Shown: in pieces, positions 1 to 9,730 of the stretch | Position numbering within the stretch: position 1 is the stretch's first letter | Layout of the letters: every line of letters begins with the position of its first letter | DNA from: Campylobacterales bacterium | GTDB taxonomy: Bacteria; Campylobacterota; Campylobacteria; Campylobacterales; Sulfurospirillaceae | Assembly (NCBI GenBank): GCA_024280575.1 | Contig: JAJRPV010000024.1 | Location: 1-64,000 of the forward strand | Reading direction: 5' to 3' | DNA length: 64,000 nt | Notes under the pieces: generated by a model | The model's database searches: none | Seen by the model: only the letters and a program-made list of their open reading frames with translations | What the model was told of the DNA's origin: nothing | Position numbers and translations under genes: made by a program

Positions 1-837
1 CCACGCTCTTACACCTTGCGCAAAGGCATCTAGCATTTTTATAATTTGTTTTGAATTTTGGATTACTTTAAAATTATCATTTTTAATTTCTTCTACTTTT
101 ATATGCTCTTCATCTTTGATATCACAGCTACATGTAAAGAGGGCAATACCATTTTTAGCGATAGAATTTCTTCTCTCTCCTGCGTCTATATCTATCAATT
201 CACAGTCATATTTTGCTAAAAATCTAGCTAGAATTTTTATAGATGATGGGATATTTTTATCGATATCCACTCCACTGTGACCTCCGGGCAATCCAAAAAC
301 TGTGGCTTTGTAAGTTTTCATATTCTTATCAAGCGTGGTATATTTCATCTCTTTCTCACAAACCACATCACTTCCACCTGCACACCCTATACATATCTCG
401 TTTTCATCTTCGCTGTCGATATTTAAAATATTTGGTGCCGTAATTTCTAATTCCAGATTTGTAGCTCCTATCAATCCAACTTCCTCATTTGCAGTAAACA
501 AACACTCTAAATTATCATATTTTTGCATACAATAAAGCATGATAGCCACGCCCATACCGTTATCTGCACCCAAAGTTGAATTTTTAGCTTTTAAGATATT
601 TCCTTCTTTGATTAACTCTACCTTTGGAGCATCTCCTAAACAAACCATATCATAATGGGATTGCAAACAGACTTTAGGATTTCCTTTTTTGCATATTATA
701 TTCTCAGCTTGATCTATTTGCACATCAAAGTTTTTGCCTTTTGCATACTCCACAATATGATTTTTACAAGAGTCTGCATCATAGCTACACCTTGGAAATT
801 TACTCAAATTTTCAAAAAAATATTCTACACTTTTCAT
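1..837 (-). CDS. pepD: Aminoacyl-histidine dipeptidase (PepD, M20-type), C-terminus cut by window edge
   Basis: Minus-strand reading from ATG at 837 gives MKSVEYFFENLSKFPRCSYD...LGADNGMGVAIML...FGLPGGHSGVDI, matching PepD motifs; open to position 1. Confidence 0.85.
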   Translation of the reverse strand, partial: MKSVEYFFENLSKFPRCSYDADSCKNHIVEYAKGKNFDVQIDQAENIICKKGNPKVCLQSHYDMVCLGDAPKVELIKEGNILKAKNSTLGADNGMGVAIMLYCMQKYDNLECLFTANEEVGLIGATNLELEITAPNILNIDSEDENEICIGCAGGSDVVCEKEMKYTTLDKNMKTYKATVFGLPGGHSGVDIDKNIPSSIKILARFLAKYDCELIDIDAGERRNSIAKNGIALFTCSCDIKDEEHIKVEEIKNDNFKVIQNSKQIIKMLDAFAQGVRAW

Positions 838-1616
838 TTTATATCCCCTTCTCTTATTTTTTTAATTTCTATAAAATATGAATTTCCTATATATATAACA
901 TAAAAAACAGCTCCAAAAAATATGGCAAATGGAATAAGTGATATAAGATACAAAAACAGTGTTTTAACTCTCAGCGAGCCTTTTTTATAATACAAAAGTT
1001 TTCTGTTTTCCTCTCTTGTTGTTATGTTGGAACTGACATCATAAAGCATCATTTTGTGAAAAAAATAATATAAAGGAAAATTAAACGCAACTATATTTAA
1101 AATCGGGATGAAATATAACGGAATTAAAAGGAAAAAAAGCAATAGCATTATAAAGGCCCATTTTAAAATCAGCAAAGCACTCTCAAATATATTTGAATAA
1201 CCTATCATCTTAACATCTTGATAATGTCTAGTATGCAGTTCTTTCAGAACAAACGGTGTCATAAATCCCACTATAATAACCGCCAAAAATATGGAAGCAA
1301 ACAGTATAAAAAAGCCACCTATCGCATAAACTAAAAATGATGCCAGCCAAGAAGTCACGGAATATTTCATCAAAAATTTTATGATAGAAGAATCCTCTAC
1401 ATGTGCTGAGAAATTTTTAGTATGAGGTATGCCGTTTTGTATTGTTGTCTGAGTTGTATTTACATCAAAACTAGTATGCAGGCTATCAAGACCAGATCCC
1501 GCTAAAACAAAAAAAAGTAAATACATAACAACAAGTGTTGCGACAAAAGGCAATATGGCATATTTTAACATTTTAGCCGTAAAAAAGTCTCTTAAGCTAA
1601 GCATCAATAAATTCAT
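834..1616 (-). CDS. EI24 / CysZ-like multi-pass membrane protein
   Basis: 260-aa ORF with several hydrophobic segments; MLSLRDFFTAKMLKYAILPF N-terminus typical of EI24 family. Confidence 0.7.
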   Translation of the reverse strand: MNLLMLSLRDFFTAKMLKYAILPFVATLVVMYLLFFVLAGSGLDSLHTSFDVNTTQTTIQNGIPHTKNFSAHVEDSSIIKFLMKYSVTSWLASFLVYAIGGFFILFASIFLAVIIVGFMTPFVLKELHTRHYQDVKMIGYSNIFESALLILKWAFIMLLLFFLLIPLYFIPILNIVAFNFPLYYFFHKMMLYDVSSNITTREENRKLLYYKKGSLRVKTLFLYLISLIPFAIFFGAVFYVIYIGNSYFIEIKKIREGDIK

Positions 1617-2558
1617 AATTTACTCCATAATTTTTTATTTAATTTTAACTCTTCAACAACTCCTATGGCCAAATGTAGAGTTTTTATATATTCTATAGCA
1701 ACTTTATACTCCAAAAGAGCTTTAAACACGGAAGGCTCAAACAAATCTCGACCATAATCTATTGCAATATAAATATGATTAAAAACAAACGAAACATATA
1801 GATTATGTCTTGATTTCTTTTTGAATTCAAGTAATTTTTGCATCAGAGAATTAGTAAGTATATATCTGGCTTCTATCTGATTATTTCCATATACTACAAA
1901 TTCTTTTTCAAATTCAGGGCTATCCATCTTTATCAATTCACCCCTGTTTGAATTATGAGATTGTAGCCAACTTCCGATTAAATTACCAAAAGAATTTTGT
2001 GCAATATCAGGCAATACAACAGTACTTCCACTAAAGTTTTTATTAAACTGTGAAACTATAAATAAACCTTGGAATATAGTACTCCAGTTATCTTTCCCAT
2101 GACTATTTGTATGCTTTTTCTTTGCATGTAAATCTGAAAGTTCGATTTTAACATTATCTATTATGCCGGATATATAATCGTTCCCCTCCAGTTTGTCTGG
2201 TATTTCAGGGAAAAGCCTTGAGTTTATGAATTTAAATTCCTCTACATGTACATCTTTTTTATAAATTAAGTTTTTATCTATTTCGCTCACTAAAGGAGAT
2301 ATAACCTTATCTTTAAATTCTTGCGAATAGTCTTTGATTAAAAATTTATATACAAATGAACCGGCCGCTATATTTATGAACAACAACCATGATAAATTAT
2401 TTTGGAAAAAAGAAAAAATCATTAAATCAATCAGTAAAAAAAAATACTCCAAATAAAAATACTCTCGACTTTACATGTTTTCTTTTCTTTTCTAAATCCT
2501 CAATAGCAGGATGCAGATTTTCATAATAAAAATCAGTAAGTTCGCTTAATGATTTCAT
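1613..2558 (-). pseudogene. DUF3137 domain protein, frameshifted at a T9 tract (coding strand)
   Basis: ATG at 2558 overlaps the lemA stop and reads MKSLSELTDFYYENLHPAIEDLEKKRKHVKSRVFLFGVFFFTD*; the DUF3137 body continues in another frame (ORF 1613..2452). Removing one base of the A9 run at 2436-2444 joins the frames. Confidence 0.75.
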
Positions 2559-3112
2559 TTTTCAAATAAATCTTTTACATTTACATTTTTTCTTTCGTTA
2601 TCTTGTATTTCAAAAACTTTTTTAGGATTATAGCGCATAAAACTCGCCATAAAATTTGTCGGAAACATTTCTGTTGCGTTATTATAATCTGTCACGGCCT
2701 GATTGTAAGCGCGCCTTGCTGCAGAAATTTGCTCCTCAATCTCATTTAGACTTCTCTGTAAGTACATTACATTTTCATTTGCCTTAAGGTTTGGATAATT
2801 CTCAACCGCAACCATAATAGAGTGCAAAGCTGAGCTTACCTTATAATCCAAATTTATCTTTTGTTCATCGCTGATATTTGGTTTGTTTGCTTCTGCTCTA
2901 AGTTTTGTGATGTCTTCTAAGATTGACTTTTCATGTTTCATATATTCTTGCACACTTGCCACTAAATTTGGTATCAGGTTATATCTTTTTTTAAGTATCG
3001 CATCAACACTTGCAAATATATTTTGTACTTGATTCTTTTTAGAAATTAATGAGTTATACATTAAAATCAAAACAAGAAAAATTACGACAACAATAATCAA
3101 AATTATTAACAT
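2555..3112 (-). CDS. lemA: LemA family protein
   Basis: N-terminal TM then NQVQNIFASVDAILKKRYNLIPNLVASVQEYMKHE...YNNATEMFPTN, a LemA hallmark. Confidence 0.9.
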   Translation of the reverse strand: MLIILIIVVVIFLVLILMYNSLISKKNQVQNIFASVDAILKKRYNLIPNLVASVQEYMKHEKSILEDITKLRAEANKPNISDEQKINLDYKVSSALHSIMVAVENYPNLKANENVMYLQRSLNEIEEQISAARRAYNQAVTDYNNATEMFPTNFMASFMRYNPKKVFEIQDNERKNVNVKDLFEK

Positions 3113-3140
3113 TTTAAATCCTTTAAGTGATGTGTCATAA

Positions 3141-3383
3141 ATGAAATGTTATCATAATCTTATGAAAATACTATTAATTTTTATCATACCTCTAATTTTG
3201 GCAGGATGTTTTTATGTTAATGATAGAGGTATATCGAATGAATACTATAACGAATGCCACGAATATTATGATTCTATGGGAGTTTACCACAAATATTGTG
3301 ATAAAAATATGATAGAATTTAAAGATGTGGAAAATGGTGTGAAAAAAGTTTACAACAGCGCTAAAGAAGCAACCTCTTATTGA
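3141..3383 (+). CDS. Small putative lipoprotein
   Basis: 80-aa ORF with signal and lipobox IPLILAGC. Confidence 0.55.
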   Translation: MKCYHNLMKILLIFIIPLILAGCFYVNDRGISNEYYNECHEYYDSMGVYHKYCDKNMIEFKDVENGVKKVYNSAKEATSY

Positions 3384-3384
3384 T

Positions 3385-4284
3385 ATGGATTTAAAAAAGA
3401 TTAGACTAGAGAGACTAAGATGGCATGAATGGAAAAATATAAAAACTCTAAGAGAAAATTTAGCAAATTTGCCGGAAACTTCAAATATATCTTATAAACT
3501 TGAAAATTGCATAAAAATATACAAACAAGATATTAAATTAGAAACCCTCAAAAAGATACAAGATTTAGCGTGGCAACTTCGACCATGGAGAAAAGGACCA
3601 TTTGAACTTTTTGATACTTTTATTGATAGCGAATGGAAAAGCTATATTAAGTACAATTTATTAGAGCCATATTTTAATCTAAAAGATAAATGTGTTGCTG
3701 ATATTGGATGCAATAACGGATATTATCTTTTCAGAATGTTAGAGCAAATGCCTAAAAAGCTAGTTGGCTTTGATCCATCTATTCATTATAAGACACAATT
3801 TGATTTTATAAATCATTTTATAAAATCTCCCATAGAATTTGAACTTTTAGGGATTGAACATCTTCCTTTTTATGAAAATAAGTTTGATATTATCTTTTGT
3901 CTTGGAGTTTTATATCACAGAAGTGATCCGATAAATGCACTGAAAGCTTTAAAAAACAGTTTAAATAAAGATGGATATGTGATTTTGGATACTTTTATGA
4001 TTGATGGCGATGAACCGTATGCCCTGACTCCTGAAGATAGATATTCTAAAATACCAAATATATATTTTATTCCTACCATAAAGGCTTTAGAGAATTGGTG
4101 TAAAAGGGCTAAATTTACCAATTTTGAAGTTTTGGAGATAAAAAAAACAGAAATAAATGAACAGAGAAAAACCAAATGGATACAAGGTGAAAGTTTAGAA
4201 AATTTCTTAGATAAAGACAATAAAAATCTGACAATAGAGGGATATCCTGCTCCAAAAAGAGTTTATGTTAAACTAAGTATTTAA
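3385..4284 (+). CDS. cmoB: tRNA 5-carboxymethoxyuridine methyltransferase CmoB
   Basis: RPWRKGPFELFDTFIDSEWKS, VADIGCNNGYYLFRM, LGVLYHRSDPI motifs. Confidence 0.92.
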   Translation: MDLKKIRLERLRWHEWKNIKTLRENLANLPETSNISYKLENCIKIYKQDIKLETLKKIQDLAWQLRPWRKGPFELFDTFIDSEWKSYIKYNLLEPYFNLKDKCVADIGCNNGYYLFRMLEQMPKKLVGFDPSIHYKTQFDFINHFIKSPIEFELLGIEHLPFYENKFDIIFCLGVLYHRSDPINALKALKNSLNKDGYVILDTFMIDGDEPYALTPEDRYSKIPNIYFIPTIKALENWCKRAKFTNFEVLEIKKTEINEQRKTKWIQGESLENFLDKDNKNLTIEGYPAPKRVYVKLSI

Positions 4285-4302
4285 ATTACCGATATTAAGG
4301 TA

Positions 4303-4308
4303 TATAAT
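4303..4308 (+). promoter_or_regulatory. Candidate sigma70 -10 box TATAAT
   Basis: ggTATATAATAC just upstream of the thioesterase ATG at 4322. Confidence 0.35.
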
Positions 4309-4321
4309 ACAAGGAACTGCT

Positions 4322-4873
4322 ATGACCGATAGTGCTACAATGTTAGCTCATGAAGAAATAAACAAAATACATCCTGTAGAGGAAGACTTCCATAATGACT
4401 TTAATGACATGGAAGAAGATGAAGCTAATGATTCACATGTAGAGGATGAGGAAAACTTAAATACTCATGAAAAAATCCAAAAAAGTCTTAGTGGAAATGT
4501 TATCTTTCTTGAAAAAGGACATTCTAAAACTACGCTACAAACAACAAATGATATGAGTGTTGACACTCTTGGATTAATACATAGCGGATTTATATTTGGA
4601 GCTGCAGAATATGCAGCAGTAGCGGCAATCAATGAAGAAAACCTTGTTATCATATCTTCAAAAACAAAATTTTTAGCACCTGCCAAAAGTGGTGATTTGG
4701 TTGAATTTGATGCAAAAGCCAAATTTGAAGATGCAAGAAAACGGGAAGTTAAGGTTATCGGCAAAATAAATGAAATAAAAATATTTGAAGGGGTTTTTCA
4801 AGCAGTGGTTTTAGAAAATCATATACTAAAAACTAAATTAAAAAATATAGACACTGATTATCATACTAGATAA
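4322..4873 (+). CDS. Hotdog-fold (PaaI-like) thioesterase with acidic N-terminal extension
   Basis: HSGFIFGAAEYAAVAAINEENLVIISSKTKFLAPAKSGDLVEFDAKA hotdog core. Confidence 0.65.
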   Translation: MTDSATMLAHEEINKIHPVEEDFHNDFNDMEEDEANDSHVEDEENLNTHEKIQKSLSGNVIFLEKGHSKTTLQTTNDMSVDTLGLIHSGFIFGAAEYAAVAAINEENLVIISSKTKFLAPAKSGDLVEFDAKAKFEDARKREVKVIGKINEIKIFEGVFQAVVLENHILKTKLKNIDTDYHTR

Positions 4874-4877
4874 TTAC

Positions 4878-5486
4878 TTATATGTAATTCAACCAGGCAG
4901 GCAATGTTTTTTGTTCATTAAAAACTGTTGTATTTTCTCCATGCCCCGGAAACACTTTGTAATTTTCTTTAAATTTTAAAAATTTATTTATGCTGTTTTT
5001 CATACTTTCTGAATTACTAAAAGGGAAATCAACCCTGCCTATAGAATCTTTAAAGATAAAATCCCCACTAAAAAATGCGTCCCCAATCAATATGGCACTA
5101 CATCCTGGTGTATGACCAGGGAAAAAGAAGTATTTTACCTTTACGCCATCTATGTCAAACTCTTCATCGCCTATTACTTCAAAATCCGGCGTGCTAGGTG
5201 GAGTACCTTGCGAAAAAGGATCATTACTTAACATAAAAGCATCGTCTTTCGGACAATAGATTGGTATATTATAATAGTCTTTAAGCTCTTGGTTGCTCCA
5301 GACATGATCAAAATGACCATGAGTGTTTAGTATAGCAACAGGATTTGTTACATTTTTTTTAACCCAATCGACAGCACCGATTCCAGGATCTACTATAAAT
5401 TCCCTGCCATCAACATTAGCAATATAGCAATTTGTCATATAAGCCCCACAAGGCTGTTTTTTTATTTCGATTTTATACTCCTGCAC
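4878..5486 (-). CDS. MBL-fold metallo-hydrolase (glyoxalase II-like)
   Basis: NTHGHFDHVWSNQELKD, FFPGHTPGCSAILIGDAFFSGDFIF, FPGHGENTTV motifs. Confidence 0.88.
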   Translation of the reverse strand: MQEYKIEIKKQPCGAYMTNCYIANVDGREFIVDPGIGAVDWVKKNVTNPVAILNTHGHFDHVWSNQELKDYYNIPIYCPKDDAFMLSNDPFSQGTPPSTPDFEVIGDEEFDIDGVKVKYFFFPGHTPGCSAILIGDAFFSGDFIFKDSIGRVDFPFSNSESMKNSINKFLKFKENYKVFPGHGENTTVFNEQKTLPAWLNYI

Positions 5487-5499
5487 ATAAATTAGAAGC

Positions 5500-5529
5500 T
5501 TATCACAAAGAGTTTCCTCTTTGTGATAA
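5500..5529. terminator. Perfect 13-bp hairpin between porB and the MBL gene (terminator or attenuator)
   Basis: TTATCACAAAGAG-TTTC-CTCTTTGTGATAA; no strong U-tract follows. Confidence 0.5.
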
Positions 5530-5540
5530 ACGATGAGTTT

Positions 5541-6491
5541 TTATACTCCAGCCTCTTCTCTTTTTTGCAATAGTTCCCATTTTGCATTTACGGTTTTTTG
5601 CATCTCATCTATCAAGTATTCATTTTCTTTCTTAAAAAGATGTTTGAATCTTCCTTGAACTCCAAGATAATCTCTAACAGGAATTATATTTCTAGGCCTA
5701 TATGTGATAGTTAATTTATGTCCATCTTCTATCTCATACAGTGGAAACACAAGTGAATCTGTAGCCAAATCACTTACTTCTATAGTTTCATTTGAAGGAA
5801 ATTTCCATTCTGTCGTACATGCGCTCATGGCGTTGATAAATACAGGACCTTCAGTAGCTAAAGCTTTTTGATATTTTTTCACCATATCTTTCCATTTATT
5901 TGGAGCAACTTGAGCAACATAAGGGGCGCCATGTGAAGCCATAATGGCAACAATATCTTTTTTCATCTTTTTATTACCATAACTTACTCTTCCGGCCGGT
6001 GTTGTTGTAGTACTTGCACCAATAGGAGTAGAACTGCTTCTTTGACCACCAGTATTTGCGTAAACTTCATTATCCAAGCAAATATAAGTAAAATCATGTC
6101 CTCTCTCAACTGCACCACTTAAAAATTGAAACCCTATATCGTAAGTTGCGCCATCTCCACCAAAAGCAACAAATTTCACAGGTTTATCAGGATCTTTCAG
6201 TCTCCCTTTGTTTTTTAACGCCTTATACATGGCTTCAGCTCCAGTCGCAGCAGTAGAAGCATTTTCAAAACCAATATGTATCCAACTTGCATCCCATGAA
6301 GTATGTGGATAAACAGCTGTGCAAACTTCCAAGCATCCTGTAGCATTTGCTATGACCAAATTATCATCTGTACAATTAAGTAGTTCTCTGACTATGATAG
6401 AATGTGCACATCCCGGGCACAATAGGTGTGCGCCCTCAAATCTGTCATTTGATGTTGAAAACTGTTTTAAATTTTTTATTATTTTACTCAT
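5541..6491 (-). CDS. porB: Pyruvate:ferredoxin oxidoreductase beta subunit
   Basis: LLCPGCAHSIIVRELL, GGDGATYDIGFQ, LDNEVYANTGGQRSSSTP motifs. Confidence 0.93.
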   Translation of the reverse strand: MSKIIKNLKQFSTSNDRFEGAHLLCPGCAHSIIVRELLNCTDDNLVIANATGCLEVCTAVYPHTSWDASWIHIGFENASTAATGAEAMYKALKNKGRLKDPDKPVKFVAFGGDGATYDIGFQFLSGAVERGHDFTYICLDNEVYANTGGQRSSSTPIGASTTTTPAGRVSYGNKKMKKDIVAIMASHGAPYVAQVAPNKWKDMVKKYQKALATEGPVFINAMSACTTEWKFPSNETIEVSDLATDSLVFPLYEIEDGHKLTITYRPRNIIPVRDYLGVQGRFKHLFKKENEYLIDEMQKTVNAKWELLQKREEAGV

Positions 6492-6501
6492 CTATTCACT
6501 C

Positions 6502-7725
6502 CTAATTAAAAAAAGAGAGCTTAGGGCCTCTTAGTCCACTAAACTGTTGCAATGGTGTTACCAATGTTCCGGCATCTGCATTTTTCTTGATGTCTCTAAA
6601 TATTTCTTTTATATCTTCTTGGGTCATGTCTCTTCCGCCAAGACCATAAATATAGTTATTTATGACTGGTTTGCTGTCGCCTTGATACAAAGTTGCAGTT
6701 ATTTCGTTGTAAAGCATACCCAAGGTTCCACCAGGCGCTGATCTGTCAAGTGTTGCAATCGCTTTTACATTTTTCAATGTTTCTTTAATTTCTTCATAAG
6801 GGAATGGTCTGATAACTCTAGTGGCTACGACGCCAGCTTTTATGCCTTCGTTCTCTCTTAAATCTCGCGCTGCCTGTACTGCGCTTTCAACCGTACTGCC
6901 AAGAGCTACAATAGCTACCTCAGCATCTTCCATATCGTAACTTTCAACTACGCTATATTCTCTTGAAGTCAACTCTTTAAATTCTTCAAATACTTTTTCA
7001 ATCACTGATTTAGAATCCATCAATGCTTTGTGTTGTCTTGCTTTAAATTCAAAATGCCAATCTTCTTCAGTCTGAGCCCCGTAAGTTACAGGTTTGCAAA
7101 AATCAAGCATAGGATTTACTTCTTTATATTCACCTATAAATTTATATGCCGCTTCGTCCGACAAAGGTCTTACATTTTGAGCAGTATGAGAAGTGATAAA
7201 TCCATCTTGATTGACCATAACAGGTAACCTCACGCTTAAATCTTCAGCTATTTTAAATCCCATAAGCATCAAATCATAAGCTTCTTGGGCATTGAAAGCA
7301 TCAATCATAATCCATCCTGCATCCCGTCCAAGATACATATCAGAATGGTCTCCATTTACATTCAAAGGGGAAGCTAATGCACGATTAACAAGAGCTAAAA
7401 CAATAGGAAGTCTCATTCCACTTGCCTGATATAAAACCTCTACCATCAAAGCAAAACCTTGAGAACTTGTTGCAGTTGCAACCCTTCCACCAGCGGCCGC
7501 TGCTCCCACACATCCGCTCATAGCAGCATGTTCACTCTCCACCAAAACAAATTCACCATCGATATATCCATCAGATAAAAATTTAGCATACCCATGAACT
7601 GTAGGAGTTGATGGAGTTATCGGATAAGCCGCAACTACATCTATTTGTGCTTGTCTCATAGCTTGGGCAAAAGCCATATTTCCGTCCCAAACTTCAACTT
7701 CTTGTAATTCTAATTTTTCTGCCAT
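6502..7725 (-). CDS. porA: Pyruvate:ferredoxin oxidoreductase alpha subunit (start set at MAEKLEL, TAATG overlap with porD stop)
   Basis: AYPITPSTPTVHGYAKF, ESEHAAMSGCVGAAAAGGRVATATSSQGFALM; listed ORF begins upstream at 7755. Confidence 0.92.
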   Translation of the reverse strand: MAEKLELQEVEVWDGNMAFAQAMRQAQIDVVAAYPITPSTPTVHGYAKFLSDGYIDGEFVLVESEHAAMSGCVGAAAAGGRVATATSSQGFALMVEVLYQASGMRLPIVLALVNRALASPLNVNGDHSDMYLGRDAGWIMIDAFNAQEAYDLMLMGFKIAEDLSVRLPVMVNQDGFITSHTAQNVRPLSDEAAYKFIGEYKEVNPMLDFCKPVTYGAQTEEDWHFEFKARQHKALMDSKSVIEKVFEEFKELTSREYSVVESYDMEDAEVAIVALGSTVESAVQAARDLRENEGIKAGVVATRVIRPFPYEEIKETLKNVKAIATLDRSAPGGTLGMLYNEITATLYQGDSKPVINNYIYGLGGRDMTQEDIKEIFRDIKKNADAGTLVTPLQQFSGLRGPKLSFFN

Positions 7726-8120
7726 TACTTTTCCTTCTTCGTTTTCTCTGGCCAATTTGCCAATGCTATATCATTATCTTCATTTTCACCAAACATTAAT
7801 AACGATTTTTGATTTGTCGGACAAACTTCAACACATATGCCACATCCCTTACAGTGGTCATAATCAATTCCCACCATTTTTTTATCTCTTGAGATGATGG
7901 CAGTATCAGGACAAAATACCCAACAGTTTTGACAATCTATACATGTATCTCTGTTAAAAACTGGTTTAAACACTCTCCAGTCAGCAACGCTCGCTGTATA
8001 AGAGTTTGTTTTTGCATAATCTCTATCTTCCTGTTTTAAATCAACTATATCACAACTTACTTTTTCAAATGAAGGGAGAACTGCTCCTGCTTCTACCTGA
8101 TCCCATCCTAAAAATTCCAT
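7725..8120 (-). CDS. porD: Pyruvate:ferredoxin oxidoreductase delta subunit (2x[4Fe-4S])
   Basis: CIDCQNCWVFCPD and CKGCGICVEVCP clusters in por operon. Confidence 0.9.
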   Translation of the reverse strand: MEFLGWDQVEAGAVLPSFEKVSCDIVDLKQEDRDYAKTNSYTASVADWRVFKPVFNRDTCIDCQNCWVFCPDTAIISRDKKMVGIDYDHCKGCGICVEVCPTNQKSLLMFGENEDNDIALANWPEKTKKEK

Positions 8121-8135
8121 ATTTACTCCCTTTCT

Positions 8136-8693
8136 CTATTTGACTTCGTTATATGCCCGCTCTATCGCAGTCATATTCGCATCTATTATTTTTTGTGGAA
8201 ATTTACTAAGAACTTTTAACATAGCATTCTTAAAATACTCTATATCAAACATTCCGGAAACTTTCATCAAAGCTCCTAGCATCGGAGTATTTGGTATTGC
8301 TCTTCCTATTGTTTCCATAGAAATTTTCATACAATCTACAGTATATACTTTTTTACCTTCTAATTTTGGAACTTGCTTTAAGAGATCTTCCTTAGATAAG
8401 TGCGTTGTTACTATGTATTTTGTTTCTTCTTTTTCGTGTGCTGTTATATCAGCTGAAATTACCAAAGCCGGATCTATAACAAGTACATAATCAGGAACCA
8501 TAAATTTTTCATGATTTATAATAGGCTTATCATCAATTCTATTGTAAGCTGTCATCGCAGCTCCTCTTTTTGCAGAACCATAAAATGCAAAGGCTTGAAC
8601 CTCTTTGCCTGTATTTGCAATAACATCACCTAAACCTTTGGCTCCCGTTACTGCACCTTGACCGGCACGACTATGCCATCTAATTTCTAACAT
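8136..8693 (-). CDS. porG: Pyruvate:ferredoxin oxidoreductase gamma subunit
   Basis: MLEIRWHSRAGQGAVTGAKGLGDVIANTGKEVQAFAFYGSAKRGAAMTAYNRI. Confidence 0.93.
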   Translation of the reverse strand: MLEIRWHSRAGQGAVTGAKGLGDVIANTGKEVQAFAFYGSAKRGAAMTAYNRIDDKPIINHEKFMVPDYVLVIDPALVISADITAHEKEETKYIVTTHLSKEDLLKQVPKLEGKKVYTVDCMKISMETIGRAIPNTPMLGALMKVSGMFDIEYFKNAMLKVLSKFPQKIIDANMTAIERAYNEVK

Positions 8694-8877
8694 TAAAACT
8701 CCTTATACTGTAGTTATCTTAAATTTTTTATATAATATAAAAAATCAACTTAACTTAAGCTTTCAATAAATATTTTCCTCTTTTGATTATACATTAAAAT
8801 GATTAACCAACTTCCAAAAAACATTATTCTTAAAAAAATTAATTACATTTAAAAGAAACAATTAATACTTTCTTCAG

Positions 8878-8883
8878 TATAAT
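8878..8883 (+). promoter_or_regulatory. Candidate sigma70 -10 box TATAAT
   Basis: cagTATAATttc upstream of nadE TTG start. Confidence 0.4.
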
Positions 8884-8913
8884 TTCAGCAACTTTGACGA
8901 TAAAAGGATATTT

Positions 8914-9717
8914 TTGCAAAGATATAAGCTTATTAAATCTTTTCTTATCAAATTTCTTCAAGAAGAAGTACATAAAACCGGCTTAAAAAATGTTACTCTC
9001 GGAATTAGTGGTGGAATTGATTCTGCAGTAGTAGCTGTTCTTGCTAAAAAAGCTTTTAAAAATAATATGCTAGGCATTATGATGCCTTCATCCAATTCTA
9101 GTCAAAATAGTTTAGATGATGCTTTTATATTGTGCAAAAAATTTGATATACCATATGAAACAATATCAATTACTCCTATATTAGAATCGTACTTTAAACA
9201 TAAAACTGCGAGTAATCTTAGAATCGGAAACTTTAGTGCAAGAGCTAGAATGTCAATATTGTATGATATATCAGCGAGAGATGGGGCATTGGTATTGGGA
9301 ACTAGTAACAAAAGCGAACTTCTTCTGGGATATGGAACTATTTTCGGTGATTTAGCAAGTGCGATTAACCCTATTGGAGATTTATATAAAACACAAATCT
9401 TTGAATTTGCCAAATATCTTGAAATACCTGAAGAAATAATCTCCAAACCCCCAAGCGCAGATCTTTGGGAAGGTCAAAGTGACGAAGAAGACTTAGGATA
9501 TACATATGCAACCATTGACAAAGCATTAGAAGCATTTGTAGATGAAAGGATGAATGAAGAAGAGATGGAGAAAGCTGGTTTTGAGCCAGAATTAGTCTCT
9601 CTGATAAAAAGTAAAATATACAAAAATCAGTTTAAAAGAAAACAGCCAATCATTGCAAAAATCAGCCACAGAACAGTTGGCCATGATTTTTTGTATGCAA
9701 GAGATATAAAACTATAA
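8914..9717 (+). CDS. nadE: NAD+ synthase (TTG start)
   Basis: LGISGGIDSAVVAVLAKKAF PP-loop; GTSNKSELLLGYGTIFGD. Confidence 0.93.
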   Translation: MQRYKLIKSFLIKFLQEEVHKTGLKNVTLGISGGIDSAVVAVLAKKAFKNNMLGIMMPSSNSSQNSLDDAFILCKKFDIPYETISITPILESYFKHKTASNLRIGNFSARARMSILYDISARDGALVLGTSNKSELLLGYGTIFGDLASAINPIGDLYKTQIFEFAKYLEIPEEIISKPPSADLWEGQSDEEDLGYTYATIDKALEAFVDERMNEEEMEKAGFEPELVSLIKSKIYKNQFKRKQPIIAKISHRTVGHDFLYARDIKL

Positions 9718-9730
9718 GCAAGGAAAACAT

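Noticed and set aside
243-903. Plus-strand ORFs antisense to pepD and the EI24 gene
   Set aside because: The minus-strand reading is a clear PepD; the plus ORFs have no recognisable family features
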